Assembly: GCA_963995505.1 (NCBI GenBank)
Contig: OZ023190.1
Coordinates: 12,518,092 to 12,582,091 of the forward strand
DNA length: 64,000 bases
From: Hypericum androsaemum
Lineage: Eukaryota > Streptophyta > Magnoliopsida > Malpighiales > Hypericaceae
Direction of reading: 5' to 3'
Part shown: piece by piece, positions 1 through 10,251 of the stretch
Layout: each line of letters opens with the position of its first letter
Numbering within the stretch: position 1 is the stretch's first letter
Position numbers and translations under genes: made by a program
The notes under the pieces: generated by a model
Databases searched by the model: none
What the model saw: the letters and a program-made list of their open reading frames with translations, nothing else
What the model was told of the DNA's origin: nothing

Positions 1-789
1 AATCTTCAAAATCGACCAACCCTTCCTCCATCTATTAATACCCTAGTAAACTCCTCAATTCGGTTCATAATCTTGCTATCAATTAAATCCCTTGTTGTGT
101 CCAGACGTGTCCTTGAGAGGGTGGAATCATTCAAAAGGGGTTTAGGAAGGTGGGTGCCGATCTGGTGGCAACGGGTGTGGTGTGTTCTTAAGCCATCTAT
201 AATTATTTTGTTCTATTCTTCAAAAAAAAATTATTTGTTCTAGGCGGAGGACACAGTGGAGGAGGAGGGGGAGAGGAGGATTGGGAAGGAAGACAGAGAG
301 GGGGAGAGGAGGATTGGGAAGGAAGACAGAGAGAGAGAGAGGAGGTTTAGTGTTTTACAATAATGATAAACAAATAGGGATTGATTTGATAATTTCCACA
401 CTGACACATCATCGTCACGTCAGCTACGATTTACACAACGGACTATCCACGTAGGACGCCAAACAACATCGTTTTGGAGATGTGGAATGTGCGTGGATGG
501 CCAAATGGCCAGGCAGCTGCCCGGGACTAGGACGTGTGCGAGCAAAAAAAATCACAGGGCTTAAAAATATAATTTTAAACCACATGGTCTTAATTTAAAA
601 AATATAAAACTACAAAGTACTAAAATGTACTTTTTTAAAATATATTGTTTCAATCATGCATGGCAATTGCCTAATTCCTGGAGACAAGACAGACATCTTC
701 GGCCTCCCACTAACTCGAGTCTTTCGCAACACCAATCGCCATCGGACCGCAAAAGCAATCCATGGCGTTAAGTGGAAAGCAAGAAGCGT
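1..789. other. gene-free left edge
   Basis: I see no supportable gene here. The first 230 bases end in an A-run after a T/G-rich stretch and could be the 3' end of a LINE, but no coding motif supports this. A GA-rich tandem repeat follows. The short minus-strand open frame at 610-801 has no recognisable motif and I do not call it. Confidence 0.5.
266..336. repeat. GA-rich tandem repeat, two units
   Basis: A purine-rich unit of about 34 bases (ending in GGGAAGGAAGACAGAGAG) occurs twice head to tail and runs into a short GA microsatellite. Confidence 0.7.
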
Positions 790-1990
790 TACACTTTCCA
801 AAAGCCTGCCTGATACATATGAATGGACAAATTGAAGATCACTTTCTCTTTTACATGATATCCACGTTAGAGTCTCATGTACAACTCACAACCTCAAAAT
901 ATTGTTTATTGGAATCTAAATCATTATATATAGAACTCACGTCAGATTCAATACTTCCATATGCCAAATTAAATGAAATTCCATTCGAAGTACTAGTCCA
1001 TAGTTTTTGAACGCTTGGTTACGCATGCCATGGAACATGTGTCTTACAACCCATGAATCGAATTGCTATGACACTAAGCTAATATCTCCATATCCAACTC
1101 ATATTTATGCATGGGAGCCTACACTTTCTATTTTCAAGGGAAAATATTCCTGAGACGAAAGATGCTGACATGTACTTCTAAATTTATCTAATTGGTTTGT
1201 ATAGACAAAAGGAATTATGCAAAACCATCTTCAAATTGGTATGCAACATCGTCATGTTTGAGAACCAGAAGATGTCACACTTGTCTGGCCTTATTAGTGG
1301 GTTAGCTAATTCAGTAAGAATTAGGAAATTAATACACCCAACCCACACCAGGAAAACACATAAAAAATAGTTTGGCGTTCCAAAAAAAAAAAGAGGGAGA
1401 AGGTTCATAATCATTAGGTAGGGAACTAATGCCTTTTGTGGAATGGTCAGCCGACAAGGAGGAGTGGGCGGGATCAACAAAATAGGAGCTCTTGTTTGGT
1501 AATTGGATTTTTAATAATTTTGTGGAAGTTGGTCGAACACGAAAGTCAGTATTGGACTTGTTTACTAAAAGAAAAGTGTGTATTGGGCTTGATTCATTAG
1601 ATTAATTACAGAGAAGTTTAATTAATATAATCATTAAGTTAATTAAATGATAAATTTGGAGCTAATACAAATAGTTTTGGATGTTTATGAGATTATGCAA
1701 AATTGGTTAAATGTATTTAGCTTTTAGTGTAAATGAAAATTGATTTCTAAATAGTTTGGTGAAAGACTAAAATAAGTTGAATCCCACATTGATGTGGGTG
1801 CGTAAAAATTAAGTTGATCTTTTTATAAACTTGCTTTGAATTTTTCGTAATTTTACTTTAAATTAAACAGAATTCTCTCTCTTCTTTTTGAAATTGCCTA
1901 CCCTTCCGCGCCTTGTAATTAACAGGCCGAATTTACTCGAAATGGGCCACAAAAGCCGACCCAAGATCGATCTTCCCTTCCTTCTTCTGG
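790..1990 (+). repeat. copy A of a duplicated segment
   Basis: This stretch matches 6785-8905 (copy B) along its length in the same direction, with many substitutions and small indels. Matching landmarks include TTGAAGATCACTTTCTCTTT near 830 and 6800, GTCACACTTGTCTGGCCTTA near 1274 and 7274, and the GGGCCACAAAA stretch near 1944 and 8862. Copy A has no LINE where copy B has one, so it preserves the empty site at 1479-1487. I see no open frame in it. In copy B an mTERF-like coding fragment follows, so this may be former 5' flank of such a gene. Confidence 0.8.
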
Positions 1991-2119
1991 GTTTTGGTTT
2001 TCTATTCATCAATTCTGTCAACCTTCAAAAAAGATTTATCAATTCCGTCGGCTAAAGCTAAGCTATCTCCTTTATAAACTGGATCTTCTCTTTGTCGAGA
2101 TGTTTTACTTAGGCTCTCA

Positions 2120-3562
2120 CTATCCAGAAGTTTCAGTTGAAGGGCCAAGGGACGTGCACGTCTTTTTAGACAACCATAGCGGGAACTTGCTAATTTTGTC
2201 TCCGCGAATTCTAACTCCACTCAAACCATTCATGTCAAGCTTTCGCTCTATCACACAAGAGCTTTTCTCCCCTCTATCGGAACCCAATGATGTGACTCTA
2301 CCTATAACCGTGTTCCCCACTAATCTATAGGTGTTCCTACCATTCCTTTCACCCTTCATCATCACCACAGCATCCTTCTCCACCTCCATTAACCCGCCTA
2401 CAACATTATAGTTGTACCCACTATAATCCAAGGCTCCTAACGAGATCAAATTCCTCTCCAACTTTGGAACATGCCTAACCCCACACAATTTTCTTTCAAC
2501 ACTATCCCACATCTTGATTTGGATATCACCTATGCCAGCAATTTTGCAAGTAGAACTATCACCCATAGTCACCATACCTGAATCAACGAACTTGTAGGTG
2601 TCGAACCACCCTCTCTTGAGCGTCATGTGGAAAGAGCAAGCGCTATCCAAAATCCAGGAATCAGAATGCTTTGGACTTGACAAAATAGAAAGAAGATCAC
2701 CATCTGACCTGTCCGAATGTGAGGCCACATTCACAGAACCTGATCCTTTTTCTTCGCGATCCCGAGTTCTTTTTGGACAATCCTTCTTCACGTGCCCTTT
2801 TTCTCCGCACTCGAAGCAATTTTCCTTGAACCTCCTTAACCACGACTTGGATCCCTTCCCATCTTTTGCTCCACTATGATTACCATGGCTACCCCTCACA
2901 ACCAACCCTTCCGCTTGTTCATCGCCAATTTTCCTTCTTTGATGAAACCTTAGCAGAGCACTTGTAATATCTTCCAACACCAGGGACTCCTTCTCCCAAG
3001 TTAGAGTTGTAACCAATGCCGTGTTTTCTTCCTCGAACTTCACATCAACCTTTCTCATGTCGCTCACAAGTTGACTGAAACCATTAATGTGTTGGCTCAA
3101 ATCTGAGCCCTCCTTCATCTTAAGCCCATACAATCTTTGCTTAAGATAAAGCTTGTTCGACAAAGACTTAGACATAAACCTTGCCTCCAATTTCTTCCAT
3201 ACCTCAGCTGGTGACTTCTCATCCATGACGTGATACATCACATCATCCGCCAAGCATAAGCGAATTGTCGCCACCGCCTTGGCCCCCATCTCCTTCAACT
3301 CTTGTTCCTCCATCTTCTCGGGCTTCTTCTCTAAGAGCGCGATGACCATCCCTTATTGCACGAGGAGATCCTTGACACGCCTTTGCCATAACCTAAAATT
3401 CGAAGAACCATCGAACTTCACAAGAGCAAATTTCGCGCTGTCCGTCATCCTCCAACCCAAGCTCTTAATACCAATTATTATGAATTCAGCAATTAGAGAA
3501 CAAAATGCGCAAAGAACACGGACACAAGAGATAACGTAGTTCGGCCTAATGCCTACGTCCAT
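2120..3562 (-). pseudogene. copia gag-protease remnant
   Basis: Reading leftward from about 3460, the frame begins with a copia gag start (KFDGSSNFRLWQRRVKDLL), meets one stop at 3353-3355, then stays open for 409 codons to 2120. A CCHC zinc knuckle (CFECGEKGHVKKDC) lies at about 2777-2818. A protease-type motif WILDSACSFH follows, with Ala where active copia proteases usually have Gly after Asp-Ser/Thr, so the protease is probably inactive. The C-terminal part resembles the gag-pre-integrase region and then stops matching. No pol follows, so this cannot be autonomous. Confidence 0.85.
3461..3473 (-). other. primer-binding site of copia fragment A
   Basis: On the minus strand this reads TGGTATTAAGAGC, close to the usual plant copia primer site complementary to the 3' end of initiator tRNA-Met (TGGTATCAGAGC). 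It lies two to three bases inside the LTR end, as expected. Confidence 0.65.
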
Positions 3563-3760
3563 GGAGAAAAAGGAGAACTTTTATTGATGAGTTTCCGAGC
3601 CACAAAGCTATACAAAACCTTAGGGTAACATGCCTTTATATAGAGGCAAACCCTTAGTGTACAAGTAACCTATCTAGGTCGAATTAGGAGTCCAAAACCT
3701 AGTATTTCCTAGGGTAACTAAAGAAAGTTTGCATTTTCCTAAAAAATGCATAAAGTATTT
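3476..3760 (-). repeat. LTR remnant of copia fragment A
   Basis: The LTR 3' end abuts the primer site. Its first 130 or so bases match 54445-54600, sharing CAAAGAACACGGA and TTCGGCCTAATGCCTACGTC. The far end is not determined. Confidence 0.6.
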
Positions 3761-4470
3761 CCCTCGTGTATGAGCTGCTTATCTAGAAGTATCGTAAGCG
3801 GTGACACGGGTTGATCCAACGGACTGCCGCCATTTATATGCTTGGCCTTTTCAATATTTCCTCGTGGCTGGCTGGCTCTTCCTTCTCTTTTATGATCAGG
3901 GTTTCGGGAGGTCGGCTTTATGATGTTCGGTTTTGTTAATCTTGCCTGATGTGGGATGGCCTCGCCTTCAATTCATGACCTTTAATGGAGTCATTGACTT
4001 GAACTAAATTACATGTCTCAGTTACTTTTGCAAGTATATGATTTCCAAGGTGTATTTACATATCATTAGTCAACCAAAAACGTATTCAACATAAATAATC
4101 AGATGCTATTTCGTTTGTCCCATTATTGTGATGAGTTCTAGGTAAGATGAATGTGATTTAGTTGTTATTGTTCCTCTCTCTGACTCTCACCCTCTTCTTG
4201 CTCTCAGGGAATTTGAAAATGAAAAAGACCATGGGAGGCATTATGGACGCATCATTTGTCTGAGCACTTTCATTAATATGTATGTATTGCCATCTTGATG
4301 CATTTCTTAGGAATGCAGAGGCTTTATGTATTGTGAATGCAGTTCTATTTGATTGACGTTTAGCTTCTAGCTTCTATTCCTGTAAGGGGACAGATAGCTC
4401 TGTAAAATTTACATTTTCTGACCGTCAATTGATATTTTTGTTCATCTGCTAGCTCACTGGTTTCTATTCC
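3761..4470. other. no gene; contains a dispersed repeat
   Basis: No coding signal is seen. The right end (about 4316-4456) repeats at about 21715-21846. The rest is AT- and CT-rich unique-looking sequence. Confidence 0.5.
4316..4456 (+). repeat. dispersed repeat shared with 21715-21846
   Basis: Both copies share TTGTGAATGC near the start, then CTGTCAATTGATA or CCGTCAATTGATA and TTTTGTTCATCTGCT near the end, in the same order and direction. As copy B of the large duplication ends before copia-1 and resumes after it, this may be the 3' end of the same duplicated block. Confidence 0.65.
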
Positions 4471-4483
4471 TGTTGCCAAGGGA

Positions 4484-5803
4484 TTTACACGAGTATATGG
4501 TCTAGATTACATTGATACCTTTGCACCAGTTGCAAAGATGAACACAATCAGAATCTTATTATCTATCTCAATTAATCATTATTGACCCATTTTCCAAATG
4601 GATGTAAGAAATGTGTTTCTCCAAGGAGAACTTGAAGAAAAAATATATACGGATCTCCCACTTTGGCCATCCTCTTGAGAGATCTGGGAAGGTTTGCAAG
4701 TTAAATAAGGCCATCTACGGATTAAAACAATCATCGCATGCCTGGTATCAAAAATTGACCAAAGAACTTATGAGTTTTGGTAACAAAAAATGTGTTAGTA
4801 ATTACTCAATGTTTGCCAAAAGATGCAATAATGAGAAAACTATTGTTCTTATTTACGTTGATGATATACTCATCACTGGCTGTGACCACACTGAGATTAC
4901 TAATCTGAAAAATTCATTGAGAACTCGTTGTTGTGATATCAAGGACCTTGGATGACTTAAGTACTTCTTTGTTATTGAAGTTGGTTATTCTGATAAAGGG
5001 ATGTTCTTGAGTAAAAAAAAGTACACTCTTGATCTTTTGAAAAATTCAAAGAAACTTGATTGTAAGCCTGCTTCAACTCCCACTGATGTATCAACCAAAT
5101 TCTCTCCTCGAGAAGGTGAGTTCGAAACTGAGGTAAGTTCCTATCAAAGATTAGTAGGAAGACTAATCTACTTGGCCATGACTCGACCAGATATAACTTA
5201 TTCAGTGAGTTTGATCAGTCAAGTAATGCATAGTCCTCAATCCGGCCATATTAAGATGGCAAACAGAATACTTTAGTACCTAAAGCTGAATCCTGGAAGA
5301 GGAATTTGGTTTAAGAACAACAACAATCTGATATACATGATTTTTGTGATGCAAATTGGGGAGGGGACATCAATGATAGGAGATCTACATCAGGGTATTA
5401 CACTTTCGTTGGTGGTAACCTTGTCACTTGGCACAACAAAAAGTAGAATGTGGTCTCACTATCCACAGCTGAATCCGAATATCGAGCAACGAGGCACGCG
5501 ACCAGTGAGCTGATATGGATCAAACAATTGATCTCTGAACTCCAATTCCCTGTTGCCTTACAAATGAAGCACTGATAATCAAGCCGATATTTACATCGCT
5601 GCCAATCCCATCTTCACAAGAGTACAAAGCACATAGAAATTGACTACCACTATATGCGAGTGAAGGTTCAAAGCAAGGAGATTGTCACCCCATACATCTG
5701 CAGTCAACGAAAACTTGCAGATATCTTCACTAAGTCACTTCTTCCCTATCAGTTCAATTACATCATTGACAAGCTGGGAATGTTGAACATCCATTCACCA
5801 GCT
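4484..5803 (+). pseudogene. Ty1/copia reverse transcriptase-RNase H remnant
   Basis: Conceptual translation with stops gives copia reverse transcriptase landmarks in order: GLDYIDTFAPVAKM near 4500, FQMDV near 4595, KAIYGLKQSSHAWYQKL near 4710-4756, the catalytic YVDD at about 4855-4866, and TRPDITYSV near 5180. RNase H pieces follow (STAESEY-like near 5460; a KSTEIDYHYMRV-like stretch near 5630). Stop codons near 4580, 4953 and 5274 and frameshifts in RNase H show it is dead. No gag, protease or integrase remains. Confidence 0.85.
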
Positions 5804-5813
5804 TGAGGGGAAG

Positions 5814-6010
5814 TGTTGAAAGTCTCAGGATCAATCTAAGATCAACCAACTGATGAATCTGAGTTGATCCGGATGGGAATTGACCCAATTCTGAGGCAAA
5901 AATTTAAGACGAGATTGACGATAAAGCCAATCCGCTACAATATTTTGAGATCTAGAGATGTTCAGGAGAGAACAATGAGGTAAAAGAGTTAGAGCTCGTC
6001 TAATCTCTAT
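5814..6010 (+). repeat. start of 3' LTR of the copia remnant
   Basis: A purine tract (GAGGGGAAG, 5805-5813) stands directly before TGTTGAAAG, the expected polypurine tract followed by an LTR beginning with TG. The LTR seems cut short near 6010, where a minus-strand LINE piece begins. Confidence 0.6.
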
Positions 6011-6028
6011 TACAAAATGTTCTAGACT

Positions 6029-6725
6029 CTAGTCAATAGTAGACATCGGGTCAGTCACGAAGACAAAAGCCACCCAGTAGTCCGTCTTGATAACGGAGTA
6101 TATATCGCTGTAGTCCGTTGACACCATTGCTACGGCCTTTGAGATGGCCATAATTTCCGCCTCCAATGGTGTCGAAGTCTTGATAAGTTGAACCTGACCA
6201 TCTATAATTTGGCCATGAAGATCTCGAACAATGACTGTCGTACTCGCATTGGAAAATGAGTCAATCCATGACGCGTCATAGTTGAGCTTCACGGTACCCG
6301 CTTCTGGGGCAATCCATGAAGATGTAGACAAAAGTGGAGCAATTTCAGGGCTGTTGGCCTGCAAAAATTCCGAGCAATTGTCAAAAGTACGTTTAGCCGT
6401 AAATCTGGGATCAATTCGGACACCTTCGAAAATATATTTATTTCTAGCATTCTAAATCAACCAACAGATATACATAAAATGAGAAATCAGATAAGCATCA
6501 ATCCTACTAGCAAGGTTAGTCGTAACATACACAAACCAATCCTTAAAATATGCAAAGTGAATATCAAAGATCGACAGTTGAAAGAGGAAGCCAACCAGCA
6601 GCTCTAGCATGAGAACAATTAAAGAGTAAATGCATAATATTCGCATCCTCAATTGAACAGATAAAGCAAATAGGGAAGAGACTTAGATAACGCTTATGCA
6701 AGTTTGAGGAGAAAAATTGATGTAC
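6029..6725 (-). pseudogene. LINE 3' coding remnant (zinc-binding and RNase H-like domains)
   Basis: Reading leftward, a zinc-binding reverse transcriptase tail (ICSIEDANIMHLLFNCSHAR) at about 6660-6600 is followed after frame breaks by WNARNKYIFEG near 6445 and an open frame of 111 codons to 6029. That frame has the plant LINE RNase H-like signature SWIAPEAGTVKLNYDASW and PLEAEIMAISKAV. It is cut off at DPMSTID, where the related LINE at 7469-8417 goes on for about 60 residues. It resembles that LINE but lies in the opposite direction. Confidence 0.8.
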
Positions 6726-7468
6726 TTATTTATTCTGATTTCCCGATCTAATTTATATAATGCACTATTTCTTCAAAAAAATTGAAGATACGAATCGAAA
6801 AATTGAAGATCACTTTCTCTTTTGCATGATATCTACATTAGAGTAGCATATACAACTCACAACCTTAAGACATTTTGTATCTAGAATCCAATTCATTATA
6901 TATAGAGCTCATGTCAGATTCATACTTCAATAAACCAAATCAAATTATTCTCATTTGAAGCACTAGTCCAAAGTTTGCATCACGTGTTGAAAGAAATTTG
7001 AACGCTTGGTTATGCATGCCGTGATAGATGTGTCTTACAATTCATGGATTGAATTGCTATGATACTAACCTAATATCTCTGTATTCAACTCATATTTTAG
7101 GAAAATTTGTACGGGAGCATACACTTTCTTTTTTCAAGAGAAAATATTCCTGAAACGAAAGCTGCCGGCATGTTCTTATAAATTTATGTAATTGGTTTGT
7201 ATAGACAAAAGTAATGATGCAAAACCATCTTCAAATTGGTATGCAATATCTTCATGTTTGAGAACCATAAGTTGTCACACTTGTCTGGCCTTATTAGTGG
7301 GTTAGCTAATTCAGTAGGAATTAGGAAATTAATACACCCAACCCACATGAGGAAAACACATTAAAAATAGTTTGTCGTTCCAAAGAAAAAGCAGAATCCG
7401 GTAGGGAAGTAATGCTTTGTGGAGTGATCAGCCGACAAGGAGGAGTGGGCGGGATCAACAAAATAGGA

Positions 7469-8417
7469 ATCCCAACGGCAGCAAATTTTTATAGGAGAAG
7501 TCTTTCTAAATCTCCTTTATGTCAAGTTTGTAGTCTTACTGACGAGACCATTGTTCATATGCTCTTTCTTTGCCCTCACTCGAGGGCTACTTGGTATTCC
7601 TCTAATTTTATTTTCGGTTTTAATAATGTGCTACATCCTTCCTTTAGCATTTGGCTTTCTTTTGTTTTGTCTAGCTTCCACTCTGCTGCGGATGTTGACA
7701 TTGTTTCGCTTGCTATATTTACTTGCTGGAACATATGGACTTCTAGGAACAAGTTCCTTTTTGAAGCCTCTAATATGGACCCGATTGCTACGGGTAGATT
7801 GGCTGCTTATTCCTGCTCGAAATACTTGCAGGTGACAGGTGCTTGTGCGCAGGTTGATAACTGTGCTTTAGCTCAACCAACTTCATGGATTGCTCCTGCT
7901 CTGGGAGCTGTAAAGTACAATTGTGATGCCTCATGGACATATTCTGTCTCTCCAGCAGGGCTTGCTACAATTGCAAGAAATTACTAAGGTCTTATCATTG
8001 AAGGTCAGACGCAACTAAAATTGGCAAAGTCCCCTCTCGAAGCCGAGCTTCTGGCACTTGATCTTGCTCTATCGTCCATCCGGGTCAAGTATCAAGCGAT
8101 CTTGGTGGAGGTGGAAACCGATTGTTATCTCGCTTACTCATTCGTAAATGACCCAACATCTCAAGTCCATTGGCAAGTCGAAGACCTTGTTCTTCGCATT
8201 AGGGAGATGTTGGTTGATTTACCAAATTGTAAACCGACTTTGATTCCTAGATTGCTGAACCAAGTGGCTGATTAGTTCTGCAAGAAGTTTAGGGACGGCT
8301 CTCTCCCCGGAGACTGGAATGTGGTCCATCCAGTGGAGTTGGATGCGTTGTTGTATACTAACTTTCCTACCTAAATTTTCTAATATATTTGTCCGTGGTG
8401 GTTCTCAAAAAAAAAAA
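7469..8417 (+). mobile_element. 5'-truncated LINE with poly-A tail
   Basis: The element ends in an A-run (8407-8417). It is flanked by near-identical short duplications: AAAATAGGA at 7460-7468 and AAAATAGAA at 8414-8422, the right one sharing its A's with the tail. The uninterrupted site AAAATAGGA is seen once in copy A at 1479-1487. Only the zinc-binding and RNase H-like end of the second LINE ORF is present, as is usual for incomplete target-primed reverse transcription. Confidence 0.92.
7472..8373 (+). pseudogene. LINE ORF2 C-terminus (zf-RVT and RNase H-like)
   Basis: One frame covers the whole region and is broken by stops at 7985-7987 and 8273-8275. The zinc-binding domain reads LCQVCSLTDETIVHMLFLCPH followed by CWNIWTSRNKFLFE. 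The RNase H-like domain begins at SWIAPALGAVKYNCDASW and runs through PLEAELLALDLAL, an ETDC metal-binding stretch and NQVAD. This order is the C-terminal end of plant non-LTR reverse transcriptase proteins. Endonuclease and reverse transcriptase parts are absent. Confidence 0.88.
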
Positions 8418-8905
8418 TAGAAGCTCTTGTTGGAGAATGGGATTTTGTAGTAAGTGTGTGGAAGTTGGTCCAACACGAAAGTGTGTATTGAGCTTGATTG
8501 ATTAAATTAATTAGAAAAAAGTCGGATTAAATGAATAATTTTGAGTTAATAAAAATGTGATTATTGATTTTGGATATTTACGAGATCAATACGAAATTCG
8601 TTAAAAATGTTTTGTTTAAGTGTGTGAATGAAAAATGATTTTCAAATGTTACGATCAGCACTAAAATACGTTGAATGGCACATTGCATTGGGTGCGTACA
8701 AATTAATTTAATCGTTCTATAAAGTTCCTTTCAATATTTCGTAATTTTACTATAAATTAAAAAGAATTCTCTCTTCTTTTGAAAAGCCTTGAAATAAATT
8801 TTTTATAAAATACCAAACTGCCTACCTTGCTTTGTAATTTAACAGGCTGAAATTACCCGAAAATGGGCCACAAAATCCTGCCCGACCTTCCCCGTGCCCA
8901 AACTC

Positions 8906-9210
8906 CTTGAATCAGCTAAATTGGTTTCTAAGATTGTCCAGTTTGACCCCGGATCAACCCAATTCGATACTGTCCGTTTTGAAGAACTTCAATCTGTCCC
9001 AAAGAGAAATCGGAACTTCTATTGTTGTAAAGTACTCGGCGGTTTTTGCCTATAGCCTAGAGAAAAGACTTATCCCAAGAGCTTCAGTTTTGCCGTATCT
9101 GGTTCCAAAAGGCTTACGCAGTGTCAGTTCAACCATGTTCATATACTCCGACGAGAAATTTGCTGAATGATTTGTAAATTGTCGTCCTGAATCACCTGAC
9201 TGTTGGAGCT
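8906..9210 (+). pseudogene. mTERF-like C-terminal fragment
   Basis: The frame from 8907 has features of plant mTERF proteins, organelle-targeted factors of helical repeats that bind nucleic acid: FLRLSSLTPDQP, a repeat-like EIGTSIVVKYSAVFAYSLEK, RLIPRASVLPYLVPKGL and, near the end, YSDEKFAE. A stop at 9168-9170 interrupts what looks like the normal C-terminal tail (FVNCRPESP). There is no start region or transit peptide, so this is a gene fragment. Copia-1 sits 30 bases downstream. Confidence 0.7.
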
Positions 9211-9239
9211 TTTTCAGACGGAATTAGTGTCGTGTAATA

Positions 9240-9649
9240 TGTTAGAAGTTAAACTTGTCTGAAAAGTTCAAGATTTATCAAGTTGAAGGTTACTTGTTCA
9301 AGTTGAATACATCTATTAGTTGTCACGATGAATTACCGGTTACTTATTCAAGTTGAATACATCTATTAGTTGTCATGATGAGTTATCAGTTACTTGTTCA
9401 AATTGAACACATCTATTTGTTGTCATGAGTTGTCTTAATAGTAACAGACTAAGTACTAGTATAAATAGATGTCTTTGTAAGCTTTTATTATGTACCAAAA
9501 AGTTTAAGAGAAAAGAGTTGAGAAAAACTTAAACAAAAGCTCCAACAAGCTGTTGTGTGTATTGAAAAAAGTTTGTGTTCTTTGAGTGTTCATACTTTCT
9601 TCCATAGCATCTCAATTGCAACTAGGCAATTTCATTTTAATTGCCAACA
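9240..9649 (+). repeat. copia-1 5' LTR
   Basis: Begins TGTTAGAAG and ends CCAACA. It has a TATA box TATAAATA at 9460-9467 for element transcription. It is about 50 bases longer than the 3' LTR because a block containing GTTGAATACATCTATTAGTTG is repeated once more in tandem. Confidence 0.92.
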
Positions 9650-9651
9650 TC

Positions 9652-9664
9652 TGTTATCAGAGCC
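9652..9664 (+). other. copia-1 primer-binding site
   Basis: TGTTATCAGAGCC starts two bases inside the LTR and differs at one position from the complement of the initiator tRNA-Met 3' end. Confidence 0.8.
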
Positions 9665-9677
9665 AGGTTGTATCAAA

Positions 9678-10250
9678 ATGGCAGCAAGTGAAAGCCAAGT
9701 TCAGCAGGTACAAACAACTGTTTTCAAGTATGATGGTAAATCAAATTTTGCCATGTGGAAACGCTTGATGAAGCTGTGTTTAACAACCAGCGGGTATGGA
9801 AAAATTATCAAGAAAGGTTTTGCTGAACCAACTGAAGAAGATAAATGTAAAGCTGATACTCATCAAGTTGAGAAAGATCGTTTGCTCAACGAAAAAGCTT
9901 TGTTTTTGATATGTCAATCGGTGGAGCTATCTGTTCTTGAGAAAAAATTTCATGCTAAATCAGCAAAAGAGGCTTGAAAAATTTTACTCAAAATATATGA
10001 AGGTGCTGACCCAGTCAAACGAATGAGATTGCAAGGCTTAAAATGCCAATTTGAGCTGATGGAGCAAGGAAGAGATGAAAGCATTCGTGATTATTTTTCA
10101 CGAATGGATAAGCTCGTGAATGAAATGAAAAATAGTGGCGATGATATAAAGGAGAGAGAAGTCATGGAGAAAATTATGTGTACACTTTCAACTCGATTTG
10201 ATTACGTGGTAGCAACCATTGAAGAAGCAAAAGATCTCACCACAATGACT
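9678..10250 (+). pseudogene. copia-1 gag, N-terminal part
   Basis: Starts at the first ATG after the primer site (MAASESQVQQV). It carries the copia gag core, with TTVFKYDGKSNFAMWKRLMK, then an UBN2-like region through GLKCQFELMEQGRDESIRDYFSRM. One stop at 9975-9977 replaces a position where Trp is usual; the same frame resumes beyond. The frame is cut at 10250 by the TIR element and continues at 11599 (VNDLQASLESREMR). Confidence 0.88.
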
Positions 10251-10251
10251 C

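Larger units (their letters stand above)
2000..3760 (-). mobile_element. Ty1/copia fragment A (LTR, primer site, gag, protease)
   Basis: This is the 5' part of a minus-strand copia element: LTR remnant, tRNA primer site, then gag and protease coding. Integrase, reverse transcriptase and RNase H are missing. The left boundary near 2000-2100 is where the coding match stops. The outer LTR end could not be fixed. Part of the same LTR occurs at 54445-54600. Confidence 0.8.
6785..8905 (+). repeat. copy B of the duplicated segment, split by a LINE
   Basis: 6785-7468 matches 790-1487 and 8418-8905 matches 1488-1990. The 949 bases between are a LINE absent from copy A. After 8905 an mTERF-like coding fragment follows. 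The corresponding place in copy A is occupied by copia debris. Confidence 0.85.

Noticed and set aside
610..801. Short minus-strand open frame
   Set aside because: No family motif, splice context or promoter; similar lengths occur by chance here.
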